A stretch of 64,000 nucleotides of DNA from Berghia stephanieae (Eukaryota > Mollusca > Gastropoda > Nudibranchia > Aeolidiidae): NCBI GenBank assembly GCA_034508935.3, contig CM067444.1, positions 28,560,119-28,624,118 of the forward strand, read 5' to 3'. Below are positions 23,095 through 34,125 of this stretch, piece after piece; within the stretch, counting starts at the first letter, position 1; the number at the start of each line of letters is the position of its first letter. The notes below the pieces were generated by a model that ran no database searches, was not told the DNA's origin, and saw nothing but the letters and a program-made list of their open reading frames with translations. The position numbers were made by a program, and so were the translations under genes.

Positions 23095-23475
23095 GTGGTG
23101 TCCGGGGTCCCTCAACTGAGAGGGTCAAGAATAGCCCAACGCCAAGCCAGCGTGTCGTAAAAGGCGACTAATGGTGTGTGATTCCCCCCATCTTTGAGTC
23201 ACCTGGTCCTCCAGGTTGGGGGTTGGCAAAGGGTTAACACCTCTTTCCGTTAAACTTAAACCGTTACAGAAACGCAGACTGACAAACCAAATCCTTTTTT
23301 TTAGCTTGGGCGACCGAAGAGTTTCTGGAATTACAGAATTTATGAAGGACAGAGAAGTGGTAAGACCTGGAATGAGATAAAAAAGTTAGCTCGGGATAGA
23401 GAAAGATGGAAACTTTGTTTGTGGCTTATACCCTGACCCAGGGTGAAAAAGGCAATGATGATGATGATGATGATG
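23095..23475 (+). mobile_element. Short RTE-like retroelement: 5' end joined to 3' end
   Basis: The start (CCCAACGCCAAGCCAGCGTG, TCGTAAAAGGCGACTAATGG at 23,138-23,175) is a leader I associate with full-length RTE-type LINEs. The end encodes WNEIKKLARDREKWKLCLWL, typical of the C-terminus of LINE polyproteins, and finishes in (ATG)n at 23,455-23,475. The whole coding centre is absent, leaving about 380 bp. This is the layout of non-autonomous derivatives made of LINE ends, or simply an internally deleted LINE. Confidence 0.6.
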
Positions 23476-23566
23476 AAAAGTGTTGGTTTGTCTTGTTTAA
23501 TTAATTTGTAAAAATATTCTGACCATGGCCACGTAATCTAATTTCATCGTTAGTTGGTAGTGCGTC

Positions 23567-24392
23567 ACATCAGTAACCCAACGTCACATCTATAATCCAA
23601 CGTCACATCTATACCCAACGTCACATCTACAACCAACGTCACATCTATAACCCAACGTCACATCTATAACCCAACGTCACATCTATAACCACGTCACATC
23701 TATAACTCAACGTCACATCTATAACTCAACGTCACATCTATAACCCAACGTCACATCTAAACCAACGTCACATCTATAACCCAACGTCACATCTAAAAAC
23801 CCAACGTCACATCTAAAACCCAACGTCACATCTATAACCAACGTCACATCTATAACCCAACGTCACATCTATAACTCAACGTCACATCTCTAACTCAACG
23901 TCACATCTATAACCCAACGTCATATCTATAACCCAACGTCACATCTATAACCCAACGTCACATCTATAACCCAACATCACATCTATAACCCAATGTCACA
24001 TCATACCAATCCATATTAACCCAACGTCACATCTATAACCCAACGTCACATCTATAACCCAACGTCACATCTATAACCCAACGTCACATCTATAAACCAA
24101 CGTCACATCTATAACCCAACGTCACATCTATAACCCAACGTCACATCTATAAACCAACGTCACATCTATAACCAACATCACATCTATAACCCAACGACTC
24201 AACATCTATAACCCAACGTCACATCTATAACCCAACGTCACATCTATAATCCAACGTCACATCACATCTATATCACAACGTCACATCTATAACCCAACGT
24301 CACATCTATAACCCAACGTCACATCTATAACCCAACATCACATCTATAACCCAATGTCACATCACATCTATAACCGAACATCACATCTATAA
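23567..24392. repeat. Minisatellite, unit CCCAACGTCACATCTATAA
   Basis: About 40 copies of a 19-20-bp unit, some with single-base changes, losses of one C or double inserts (CACATCACATC). Each unit carries AACGTCAC, a half cAMP-response element. There are no unique spacers, so it is not a CRISPR-like array. Confidence 0.95.
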
Positions 24393-24569
24393 AGCTTTTT
24401 TTCTGGGCAAAATCACAGATCCGTGTTTTTCCAGAGTAGGGCAGAATTGTACTTTGAAGACGGTAGATGCCTTTTATTGCTCGAATCAAGTGATTTAGCA
24501 TTTTGTTGTTATTGTCGTATTTTCGTTATAGGCAGGATAAGCAGGTTGTTCAAAGATTAAAATATATTT

Positions 24570-24722
24570 AACCAGTTCCCTGTCGTACTCTGGGAAAGAC
24601 GTCCTCAAAAATTTGTCAGAAAACTCGTCCTTCAAATATCGATCGATTTAAATGACCCTCATCTTGGCAAAATAAAACAATATCTCTCACGAGGTCCGAG
24701 GTTTTTTTTTTTTTGCCAAGAT
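24570..24722. repeat. MITE-D copy with internal change
   Basis: Starts TTAACCAGTTCCCTGTCGTA and CTCTGG, then CGTCCTTCAAATATCGATCG and CATCTTGGCAAAA; the second arm is cut short by a T-run and TTGCCAAGATG. Confidence 0.7.
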
Positions 24723-24744
24723 GTTACTTCCTTACTTATCCTCT

Positions 24745-25112
24745 TGTTGCTTGATTAGCACATACGTCTGACACGGTGGAACGCCATCTTTCGCGATTGG
24801 AGGCCATTTTTGTCATCTGTCCCCAAGACCAACCACTAGCTTTCATTTCTCTTTCGATACTCCTCCTGCAGGTCTCCTGCGGACGGCCCCTTTTCTCGTT
24901 CCCTAGGGTGTCCACCTGAGGGCTATCCTGGGAATGGCACTCGGATCCATTCTGAGGACATGTCCAGTCCATTTCCACCTTCTCTTCTTTACAGCTGCAG
25001 ATACTGGTTCAGTTTCAGTGCGTTTAGCCAGTTCTTTGTTTGCCAAGATGGGGTCATATTTTGCTGGAGGAGTTTTCTGGCCATATATTTTCCAGTGTAC
25101 AGTAGTTAACAA
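24745..25112 (-). mobile_element. LINE reverse-transcriptase C-terminal fragment
   Basis: Minus strand reads RRWKWTGHVLRMDPSAIPRI, ALRWTP and then, in a shifted frame, EKRGRPQETCRRSIEREMKA, SGWSWGQMTKMA and RERWRSTV. These are the conserved last blocks of a non-LTR element polyprotein, from the W-G-H-V-x-R-M motif to the end. It is 5'-truncated, with at least one frame change in the middle. Confidence 0.8.
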
Positions 25113-25285
25113 ACACCAAACACACTGTCAAACTACGTGTGCAACAACTGCGGTAGAGACTGAAATGCAAGGATTGGTCTGCTGAGTCACAACCGTCGCT
25201 GCTCTCAAGTTTGATGAGACCAAAGCCATACATGGCGCAAACCATCGTCTCTTGAGACGGAAGGATACCTACTACTACTACAGTA
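25113..25285 (+). mobile_element. 3' end of a second LINE, plus strand
   Basis: Encodes CNNCGRD, then NARIGLLSHNRRCS and a short end before (CTA)n at 25,270-25,281. C-x-x-C...S-R-I-G-L-x-S-H is the C-terminal zinc-finger-like end of several invertebrate LINE polyproteins. One in-frame stop interrupts the finger. Confidence 0.65.
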
Positions 25286-25340
25286 GTTAATTGGTTAATT
25301 ATAGCGGAGCGACAGCTTTGGTCAGTAAAAGTATCAATGT

Positions 25341-25647
25341 GCGGCTATGTGGTCTAGTAGTATCACACTCGCTTTCGGACTGGAAGGTCCTGGGTTCGAG
25401 CATCGCTCGGCGCATAGTTGAGTCCTTGGAAAAAAAAGGCTCTTTAGTCACATCATCTCACCTTACTCAGGTGTAAATGAATACCTGGCCGTTAACAGCA
25501 TTGTCTCTGTCCGAAAAAATTGTATTATCGCCTAACTGGTGTCATGTCCCGTCCTAAATATGTTGCTGTTGACCAGGGACCCATTGTGAAGCGCTTTGAG
25601 CACGTTTAGTGGATTTTTCTCTATATAAAAGCTCTTATTTTATTTTT
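25341..25647 (+). mobile_element. SINE-B, full length
   Basis: Head GCGGCTATGTGGTCTAGTAG, B-box GGGTTCGAGCATC, body with AATGAATACCTGGCCGTTAA and TATCGCCTAACTGG, tail TGAAGCGCTTTGAGCACGTT and CTATATAAAAGCTC. One of two nearly complete copies in this area, pointing toward the minus-strand copy at 25,983. Confidence 0.9.
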
Positions 25648-25982
25648 CTTCTAAGAATATCAGTGATAAATTCATCTTTTTTGTTGTTGTTTTTACCGGT
25701 CCTCGACATTTTGTTTCTATTTTTACCAGTCCATCAATGCAAAAGGTTGTCGAACCACTCATCTAAAATGTAATTATGTTTTAATGTTTAAACACATTAT
25801 AATTTATGTTGTCATATTGTGTTTTAATGACGTTCACAGTTCAATTTAATTTATATTCCAAGGACTGTGGAACTCACACAGATAATGCCTGGCAATTGAG
25901 AGGTTAAAAGGGTTAATTCCACCATGATAGTTCAGGCCATGAACTTCTCAACCATCAGAATAACAATTTTTTTGAATTAAAA

Positions 25983-26290
25983 AATTGAGCTTTTATATAG
26001 AGCAATGTCTACTAAACGTGCTCAAAGCGCTTTACACGGGGTCCATACACAACAGCAATACTTAACATGCAGGACGAGACATGACGCCAGTTAGGCGATA
26101 TTGCAATTTTTTCGGACAGAGACAAGGCTATTACTGTTAACGGCCAGGTACTCATTTTACACCTGAGTACGATGAAAGAATATGAGTAAAGAGCCTATTC
26201 CAAAGACTCAACTATGCGCCGAGCGAGGCTCGAACCCACGACCTTCAGATCCGAAACCGAGTGTCAGTCATACGATTAGATCACATTACT
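25983..26290 (-). mobile_element. SINE-B, full length
   Basis: Tail reverse complement at 25,986-26,050 (GAGCTTTTATATAGAGCAAT), body with CAGGTACTCATTTTACACCT, and a tRNA-Pro-like head ending near 26,288 (TAATGTGATCTAATCGTATG on the minus strand). A CTATTA insertion lies in the GTTAACAG block. Confidence 0.88.
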
Positions 26291-26479
26291 TCTTCCTTCT
26301 TTTTTTTTCGCTGTTCCGTCCTTTATCGAATCCCTTCATCTTACGCTTACTTTTTCCTTTATGCGCATAGTTGAGTCCTTCGAAAGCAAGACCACATAAC
26401 TAAAGATCCCAGCTACGACAAGGGCAAGACCAAGTAATCTCACTCCAGGATAAGTGCAGAGTGGTCGCGTAGAAGGTTT

Positions 26480-26705
26480 GCTTGTTTGTTGGTTTTACAA
26501 CGCCAGCAACACATTTAGGTCATTTCAGCGCCAGAAAAAAAATGAAAAGAAGGGATAGTCAAAAAGTTATAGATTTACAAGAAAAGTAAGAGAAAGGGAA
26601 ATGGCACAAATAGGGAACAGATGTCGCATAGAAGGGAAAAAATCAGACGAACTGGATATAGACGATATACCAAAGTGCTGACCTCCTCGGAGGTCAGACT
26701 CAGTA
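26480..26705 (-). mobile_element. SINE-C copy, internally deleted
   Basis: On the plus strand it begins with the tail complement GGTTTTACAACGCCAGCAAC and jumps from the GGGAACAGATG block to ACCTCCTCGGAGGTCAGACT, omitting about 300 bp of the body. Confidence 0.75.
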
Positions 26706-26828
26706 TTATTTTATCGAAAAAATAAACGCACATAATATTGTGTCTTTGTCATAATTTTTAGTCAAAATACTTTATTTCTTAAACGATAGCATTTCGCATG
26801 ACAATTGACTATATATTCACAATAATCT

Positions 26829-26831
<3 letters not shown>

Positions 26832-26924
<93 letters not shown>
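26832..26924. repeat. (AAT)n microsatellite
   Basis: About 31 pure AAT triplets. Confidence 0.95.
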
Positions 26925-26926
<2 letters not shown>

Positions 26927-27184
26927 CACTTGCAAGACTTTCTTTGTCTTACTTAACATCTCATCCACCACCGTATCTACAAGCACACAATAAATTACAA
27001 ATACTCATGGTTGAGACGAAGTCTTCTAATTCATTCACAGGTCTTGAGTATGCACAAGACATTCACAACAATTATCATTAACAACAGTTCATAACAGAGA
27101 GTAGAGAGATGCATTTGACTGGTTCCCCATAGTTAAGGACTCCCGAGCAATTTCAATCTAGAACAAAGACACAAAGATCAACAT

Positions 27185-27728
27185 GTTTTTTTGTTTTTGT
27201 TTTTAAGGGTTTTGTGGCGCTTGCAACACATTAAGGTCATATCAGCGCAGTAAAAAAGGAGAAAAATGGGATAGTAATAAGTTCTAGAATTACAATTAAA
27301 GCACAAAAGAAAAGGTAAGACAAAGGGGAACTGGTTCAAATAGGGAACAGATGTAGAATCCAAGAGCACACCGTCAAAGTACTTAGTTTGAGATCACCTA
27401 AAAGTCTCATCTAGACACAAGCACAGGTCCCAACTAAGAGGAATACACTCAAATGTTTACCAATCATATAATATAATATGTAAACCAAACATAATACAAT
27501 GCATAACAGAGAGATGATTTACAAGGAAAAAAATATCATCTCCCAAAACTATAACTATACATTCGACTGTTTCCCTCCCAGCCAAGGAACTCCGGCAAGG
27601 ATCAGGACAAAACTAAGTAATCTCATTCCAAGACAATGACAGGTAACAATTGGAAAACGGGTATAGGGGGATAGAAGACACAGTATGTACCTCCCTGCCC
27701 ACTATGGAAGGTCAGGATCCCCACCCAG
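27185..27728 (-). mobile_element. SINE-C copy, nearly full body
   Basis: Plus-strand order: TTTTTAAGGGTTTTGTGGCG, CATATCAGCGCAG, GGGATAGTAATAAGTTCTAG, AGTTTGAGATCACCTAAAAG, AGAGAGATGATTTACAAGG, GACTGTTTCCCTCCCAGCC, TCCAAGACAATGACAGG and GGGAGGTC-like CACTATGGAAGGTCAGG. Read on the minus strand it ends in an A-rich tail. Confidence 0.85.
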
Positions 27729-28018
27729 GGAGAATTGGATCAAATAGGGAACAGATGTAGATTCCAAGAGTAGACTATTGAAGTACTTAGTTTGAGATCA
27801 CCTAAAAGTCTTATCCAGTCACAAGCACAGTTCCCCACTGAGAGGAAAACACTCAAATGTTTACAAATCATATATATATGTAAACAAAACAATACATTAC
27901 ATAACAGAGAGATGATTTACAAGGGAAAAAATATCATCTCCCAAAACTAACTATACATTTGTCTGTTTCCCTCTCACCAAGGGTATCCGGTCAGGGCCAG
28001 GACAAAACCAAGTAATTG
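27728..28018 (-). mobile_element. SINE-C copy, lacking the tail third
   Basis: Starts inside the body at GGAGAATTGGATCAAATAGG and runs through AGATGATTTACAAGGG to CCAGGACAAAACCAAGTAAT, where the next copy begins. It abuts both neighbouring copies without spacer. Confidence 0.8.
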
Positions 28019-28289
28019 TTTGTTTTTGTATTAAGGGATTTACGGCGCTTGCAACACATTTAGGTTATATCAGCGCCAGTAATAAGAAGAAAATGGGATA
28101 GTAAAAAGTTCTAGAATTACAATTAAAGCACCCAAGAAAAAGTAAGACATAGGGGAACTGGGAACAAATAGGGATCAGATGTAGATTCCAAGAGCACACC
28201 ATCATGTACATAGTTTGAGGTCACCTAAATGTCTCATCCTGACACAAGCACAGGTACCCAAACGCACTCAAATGTTTACAAATCATAAT

Positions 28290-28332
<43 letters not shown>

Positions 28333-28572
28333 AAAAATTATACAGTGCATAACAGAGAGATGATTTACAAGACAAAATATATCATCTCCCAAAACTCTAA
28401 CTATGCATTTGACTGTTTCCCTCCCAACCAGGGTATCCGGCCAGGGCCAGGACAAAACCAAGTAATCGCATTCCAAGACAAAGACAGAAAGCATGTTGGA
28501 AAACAGATATAGGGGAATAGAAGACAGTAAGTGCCTTCCTGCCCACTATGGGAGGTCAGGAACCCCACTCAT
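28019..28572 (-). mobile_element. SINE-C copy with (TA)n inside
   Basis: Tail complement TTAAGGGATTTACGGCGCTT at 28,030; a TA microsatellite (28,290-28,331) has grown at the ATATAATAT site in the body; ends CCACTATGGGAGGTCAGGAA, CCCC. Confidence 0.85.
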
Positions 28573-28633
28573 GGATTCGCTGAGTCTTCACAAGATCCTC
28601 AAAAGATATTTACAAGACAATAATGTTGTTTTT

Positions 28634-29161
28634 TGTTTGTTTTTTAAGGGTTTTACGGCGCTTGCAACACATTAAGGTCATATCAGCGCCAGTAAAACGG
28701 AAGAAAATGGGATAGTAAAAAGTTCTAGCATTACAATAAAGCATCCAAGAAAAGGGAAGACAAAGGGGAATTGGTTCAATTAAGAAACAGGTGTAGATTC
28801 CAAAAGCACTCTATCAAAGTACTTAGTTTGAGATCACTAAAAGTCTCATCCATAAACAAGCACAGGTCCCCGCGAAGAGGAACACACTCAAATGTCTTAC
28901 AAATCATATATAATATCAAGAAAGCATAATACAGTGCATAACAGAGAGATGATTTACAATGAAAAAAATATCATCTCCCAAAACTAACTATACATTCGAC
29001 TGTTTCTCTCTCAGCCAGGGCATCTGGCCAGGACCAGGACAAAACCAAGTAATCTCATTCCAAGACAAAGACAGAAAGCATGTTAGAAAACAGATATAAG
29101 GGGATAGAAGACACAGTATGTACCCCCCCCCCCCCGCCCACTATGGGAGGTCAGGAACCCC
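28634..29161 (-). mobile_element. SINE-C copy with 13-bp target-site duplication
   Basis: Flanked by the direct repeat TACAAGACAATAA (28,611-28,623 and 29,162-29,174, give or take a base). The repeat and the A-rich end on the minus strand are the marks of target-primed reverse transcription. It fixes the length of this copy at about 530-540 bp. A C11 run lies in the head-proximal end (29,124-29,135). Confidence 0.85.
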
Positions 29162-29174
29162 TACAAGACAATAA

Positions 29175-29825
29175 GTACAGTATTAATCATTTAAAGTTTG
29201 ATATGCCAATCCAAAATAAATTAAGCCTGATGTAAAATTCGATTGACAAAAAAACAAAACAAAAAAAAACAAAAAAAAAAAAAACAACAAACAAATAAAC
29301 AAACCAAAAAAACAAAAAACAATATGAAATAATGCACATACAAAAGAGAGAAGCCTAAACAAACTCATGCAAGCAACAGAAGCAGCCACTATCATCCACC
29401 TCATGATGAGAGAATAACGTTACATTATTTACCAGTCACTACAGCATTGCAGCTTCTGAACAAACTACAACTTCATTCTGATTTTGAAATTACATAAAAT
29501 TAGGAATAGGAATGAAAACCACTCAAATCTTAAAATACATTATACATTCCACATCGCCTTCAATGAAACGACGGAATGATGAAATTTCCAAAATAAATAA
29601 TAATAATAATAATAATAATATAATAATAATAATAATAATAATAAATATAATAGCTCAGATGGGCAGTTCAAAGCGTCTAGGACATTGATGGAAATGTAAC
29701 AATGTAATACTGTAATAACATTGAATTCAATTTAGTTTATAAAAATATAAAAAAGTTATATATCATATGGTGAAAAAAATGCAATGTTTAAGGAATTCAC
29801 TCTCAAAACCTGCTAAGTAATATCC
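29175..29825. other. Gap with (A/AAC)n and (AAT)n tracts
   Basis: A-rich sequence at 29,249-29,318, AAT repeats at 29,598-29,650. No gene or SINE-C piece recognised here; it separates two groups of SINE-C copies. Confidence 0.6.
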
Positions 29826-30345
29826 ACGTGTTTGTTTTAAGGGTATTGCGGCGCTTGCAACACATTTAGGTCATATCAGCGCCAGTAAAAAAAAAAAAGG
29901 AAATAGGGATAGTTGAAAGTTCTAGATTTACAATTAAAGCACTCAAGAAAAGGTAAGACAAATGGGAATTGGTTAAAAGAGGGAACAGGTGTAGAATCCA
30001 AGAGCACACATACAATGTCTTAATTAGTTTGAGATCACCTAAAAGTCCCATCCAAACACCAGCACAAGATCTCACAAGAGTATCATACTCAAATGTTAAC
30101 AAGATATGTTCGAAACAAAAATAGAGAGATGACTTACAAGAAAAAAAAAAATAACCCCCGCCTAAAACTAACACAATAAACACTTGACTGCTTCCCTTTC
30201 AGTCAAGGGCTCCACCAAGGGCCAGGACAAAACCGAGCAATCCCATTCCAAGACAAAGACAGAAAGCAGCTCAGAAGATAGATATAGGATGATAGAAGAT
30301 ACAACAAGTGACCTCTTACCCACCATGGAAAGTCAGAGACCCCAT
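29826..30345 (-). mobile_element. SINE-C copy
   Basis: Tail complement TTTTAAGGGTATTGCGGCGC; body complete through GACTGCTTCCCTTTCAGTCA; ends CCATGGAAAGTCAGAGACCC. Confidence 0.85.
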
Positions 30346-30357
30346 CCTGGAAAATGA

Positions 30358-30890
30358 GATGTTTGTTGGTGATTTTTACGGCGCTCGCAACACATATAGG
30401 TCGTATCAGCCCCAGTAAAAAGGAAGAAAAAAATTGGATGGTAAAAACACTCTAGATGTACAATTAAAAGGACTTGAGGAAAAAGTAAGACAAGGGGGAA
30501 AGGTTCAAATAGGGAGCAGATGTAGATTCCAAGAGCACACTATCGGTGTACTTAGTTTGAGATCATCTAAGTCTCACCCAGACACCAGCACAAGATTTCA
30601 CTGAGAGGAAAAAAGTCAATGTTTACAAACCAAATGTAAAATAAATAAATAAAATAATAAATAAACAGTTCATAACAGAGATGATTTACAATGAAAAAAA
30701 TAGCATCTCCCAGAACTACAATTGTACATTCGAATGTTTTCCTCCCTGTCAGGGGTCAGGAAAAAACGAAGTAATCCCATTCCAAGACAAAGACAGAAAG
30801 CAATTGGAAAACATGTATAGGGTTATAGAAGACACAGCAAATACCCTCCTGCCACTATGGGAAGTCGGGAACCCCACCCAGGAAAATGAG
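30358..30890 (-). mobile_element. SINE-C copy
   Basis: Tail complement GGTGATTTTTACGGCGCTCG; complete body; ends CCACTATGGGAAGTCGGGAA. It follows the previous copy after about 12 bp. Confidence 0.85.
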
Positions 30891-31069
30891 ATAACGCGCG
30901 CTCTCAAGAAATCCATTGTAGACCGTAGAATCACCACAGAAATTTGACGTGTCAAAACACTCGGGGTAATTTTCTACAGGGTAGCCAGACAGAAGATCGC
31001 TTAACACCAAATGGTCAGATAGAATAACAACCGTAGTTTTGCATATAATAAGAAGAAAAAAACCCATCT

Positions 31070-31625
31070 AAATTGTGAAAACCATCAGAAAAGGCCAAAT
31101 GGGCCTCTTTGGTCATATGTGGCGACGAGGGCACATTGAAAGCCTAACACTCAGTAGCTACATAGAGGGAAAAAGAACTCGTGGTTGTCAGAGGTTGACG
31201 TTTTGACCAGTTTGAGGCTGTTTTGTTTTTAAGGGTTTTACTTTGACGGCGCTTACAACACATTAAGGTCATATCAGCGTCAGTAAAAAGGAAGAAAATG
31301 GGATAGTAAAAAGTTATAGAATTACAATTAAAGCACTCAAGAAAAATAAGCTATAGGGGAACTGGGAACAAATAGGGATCAGATGTAGATTCCAAGAGCA
31401 CACCACTAATGTACTTAGTTTGAGATCACCTATAAGTCTCATCCGGACACAAGCACAAAATCCAACAGAGGAATACACTCAAATGCTTACATTATACATT
31501 GACGCTGTGAACGAGCATCATTCCTACAAACTCCGTGTACATGAGGGTAGCAGAGGACAGATCGTCATATGATAGACAACGTTAATGCAAGCGCAGGACA
31601 CGGGATAAGTAAGTAAACAAGACAA
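31070..31625 (+). mobile_element. LINE C-terminal fragment split by SINE-C
   Basis: 31,080-31,200 encodes KGQMGLFGHMWRRGHIESLT and LSSYIEGKRTRGCQRLTF, the late G-H-x-x-R-R-G-H motif of a LINE polyprotein. The end of the same protein (RTDRHMIDNVNASAGHGISK, then stop) appears at about 31,552-31,612. A SINE-C copy fills the space between. Confidence 0.7.
31205..31500 (-). mobile_element. SINE-C copy, 5'-truncated, inside the LINE fragment
   Basis: Tail complement TTTTTAAGGGTTTTACTTTG and ACGGCGCTTACAACACATTA, body to AATACACTCAAATGCTTACA, where the remaining half is missing. Confidence 0.8.
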
Positions 31626-31634
31626 GTTTTTAAA

Positions 31635-32132
31635 AAAATTGTATTAGTTTTTAAGGGTACGGCGCTTTAAGTTAAGTCATTTCAGCGCTAGGAGAAAGGA
31701 AGAAAATGGGACAGTAAAAAAAATATTTATAGATTACAATGAAAAACACAAGAAAAAGTAAGACAAAATGGAATGGTACATACAGGGTATATAGATTCCA
31801 AGAGCACAATACCAATGTACTTAATTTGAGACCACCTAAAAGTCTCTTCCAGGTACAAGAACAGGATCCGACTAAGAGGAATACACTTAAATGCTTATAA
31901 ATCCATTCAAACCAACAAATATAACAATACATAACAGAGAGATGATCTACAACGAAAAAAATATCATCTCCCAAAAACTATACATTTGACTGATTCCCGC
32001 TCAGTCAAAGACCGGTCCAGGGAAAAGACAAACCCAAGTAATCTCATTCCAAGACAAAGACAGAAAACAAGATAACATAGGGATACAGAAGACACAGGAA
32101 GTGACCTTGATCTCCTGCCAACTATGGGAGTT
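31635..32132 (-). mobile_element. SINE-C copy
   Basis: Tail complement TTTTTAAGGGTACGGCGCTT, slightly shortened; full body; ends CTGCCAACTATGGGAG and runs straight into the next copy. Confidence 0.82.
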
Positions 32133-32333
32133 GATTGTTTTAAAGATTTTACGGCGCTTGCGACACAGGTCATTTCAAGTGACTGGATCAGGTGGACAAA
32201 AGAAACCCAGCACAACACATTTGATTGTTTCTTTCTCAGTCAAGGACTCCAGCGGGGGCCAGACCAAAACCAAGTAATCCCATTCTAAAACAAAGTCAGA
32301 AAGCAATGCGGAAACAGATATAGGGAGATACAT
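32133..32333 (-). mobile_element. SINE-C copy with large internal deletion
   Basis: Tail complement TTTTAAAGATTTTACGGCGC at 32,139, then a jump to GATTGTTTCTTTCTCAGTCA at 32,222. About 330 bp of body is missing. Confidence 0.78.
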
Positions 32334-32334
32334 G

Positions 32335-32822
32335 TTTTATGTTTTTAAGGGTTTTACGGCACCAGCAACACATTAAGGTCATATCAGCGCCAGTAAAAAG
32401 GAAGAAAATGGGATAGTATAAAGTTCTAGAATTACAATTAAAGCACCCAAGAAAAGGTAAGACAAAGGGGAATTGGTTCAAATAAGAAACATGTCGATTC
32501 CAAGAGCACACCGTCAAAGTACTTAGTTTGTGATCACCTAAAAGTCTCATCCAGACACAAGCACAGGTCCCAACTAAGAGGAATACACTCAAATGTTTAC
32601 CAATCATATAATATAAACAGAGAGATGAGTTACAAGGAAAAAAATATCATCTCCCAAAACTATAACTGTACATTCGACTGTTTCCCCCTCAGCCAAGGTC
32701 AGGACAAAACCAAGCAATCTCATTCCAAGACAAAGACAGAAAGCAATTGGAAAACAGAAACGAGGGGATAGAAGACACAGCAAGTGACCTCCTGACCACC
32801 ATGGGAGATCAAAGGACCCCGC
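32335..32822 (-). mobile_element. SINE-C copy
   Basis: Tail complement TTTTTAAGGGTTTTACGGCA; body with a short deletion around the ATATAAT site; ends CCACCATGGGAGATCAAAGG. This is the last copy of the tight cluster. Confidence 0.85.
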
Positions 32823-33240
32823 CCAGACTTTACTTTCTTGGATAACCCCATCAACAGTAATACTCAGTCTGTGTCAGTCAGTTTATTTTGAGAAGTTTTT
32901 CATTCTCTCAGAAAGGACTAGAGATCTACACCAAAAATCGACAAAATCAGTGCAAAACGCCATCATCATTAAAAAGCATAAATTATAATTCATTCATAAT
33001 TCAATATAGATTAAAACACGACAATAGAATTGATTGCATTGCACGTAGGGTCACCTCACTAACAAACCATGACATATGGCCAATGTGATTAGAAAAAAAA
33101 AAAAAAACAATCTGGCTCTAAGTAAATAAACCAAACAAAACCTGTACAATGTACAAACATCAGAAGCAATGCGTTTGTGTGTGTGTACACAACATGAAAA
33201 ACATAAAAAGGGGGAATAGTAATCCTTTGTGATAAACTAG
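32823..33240. other. Gap, no gene recognised
   Basis: A-rich, with only short ORFs lacking family signatures. Confidence 0.5.
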
Positions 33241-33244
33241 TTAA

Positions 33245-33391
33245 CTGTCGTACTCTGTACAGACCTCGCGACGTCCCAGGTTTGAGAGTTTTTACCAAGA
33301 TGAGGATCACTTAAATCGATGGATATTTGAAGGACGAATATGCTGGCTAAATTTTTAAAAATTAAACACCTGTCTTTTCAGAGTACGGCAG
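33245..33391. repeat. MITE-D copy flanked by TTAA
   Basis: Starts CTGTCGTACTCTG and ends CAGAGTACGGCAG, inverted repeats of 13 bp with one mismatch. TTAA lies on each side (33,241-33,244 and 33,392-33,395). Inside is the arm GGTTTGAGAGTTTTTACCAA ... ACTTAAATCGATGGATATTT. TTAA target duplication is a feature of the piggyBac and Kolobok superfamilies; membership is inference because other copies have longer ends. Confidence 0.7.
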
Positions 33392-33724
33392 TTAAATAGT
33401 AAAACTAAACATATTACAACAGACGGCATTTTAGTTTTGCCATTGGCATAAAAATGGAAGACGGAAATAAAATTAATCAACAGCAATCATTCTCCTTTTT
33501 TTTTTTTTTTTCACCTTTGGAAGTGTCAAAAGATAATTTTAGGATTTATGAAAAAATATCTTCGAGAGCACGGGATTAAAATGTGACAAAGAAAAATAAA
33601 CAATAAAATATAAGAGCAGATTTCATTTCAGCTCTTTCATGACATGAAATAAAACTGACTAAAACTGTTGGCCTGACAAAAATGATTCTTAAAAATAAAA
33701 TGAATAAAATGGAAATTAAAACTG

Positions 33725-34125
33725 ATTGCTTGCCATTAACAGTTTTAAAAAGTGTGCGACACATTTTGATCAGGTCAGCATATGCAAAAGGAAAGAAGAT
33801 GGAATAGTCAATTATAGATTTACAATCAAAAGCAACTGGGGACAAAAGTGTAAAGATTTAAAATTTGGCGCACAGAAATTTCAGACACCCCTTGGAGAAA
33901 TCTCAATGCCTAAACAGGAATTTCTGCATACAAAAAAAAATTAAAAAAGAGAGAGAGAGAGAGGGAGAGAGAGAGAGATAGAGAGAATTGGGATGGAATT
34001 TGGCATTGAGTTCACACATATATACAGATTGTTTCCCGTTCAACTTTGACAGCAAAAGACCCCATACAGGGCTCAAGCCAAACCAAATGATCTAATGAAA
34101 GAGATAATAAAAAAGTTTGAAAAAT
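33725..34125 (-). mobile_element. Old, diverged SINE-C copy
   Basis: Recognisable blocks only: GTGCGACACATTTTGATCAG, GGAAAGAAGATGGAATAGTC, AGATTTACAATCAAAAGCA, then GATTGTTTCCCGTTCAACTT and CCAAACCAAATGATCT. A GA microsatellite (33,951-33,984) lies inside. Confidence 0.55.

Noticed and set aside
23567-24392. CRISPR-like array
   Set aside because: Units are directly adjacent with no unique spacers; it is a eukaryotic minisatellite.
29866-32607. Several 60-105-residue minus-strand frames such as the one at 29,866-30,183
   Set aside because: The same peptides recur at each SINE-C copy with frame-breaking changes; they are translations of the repeat.
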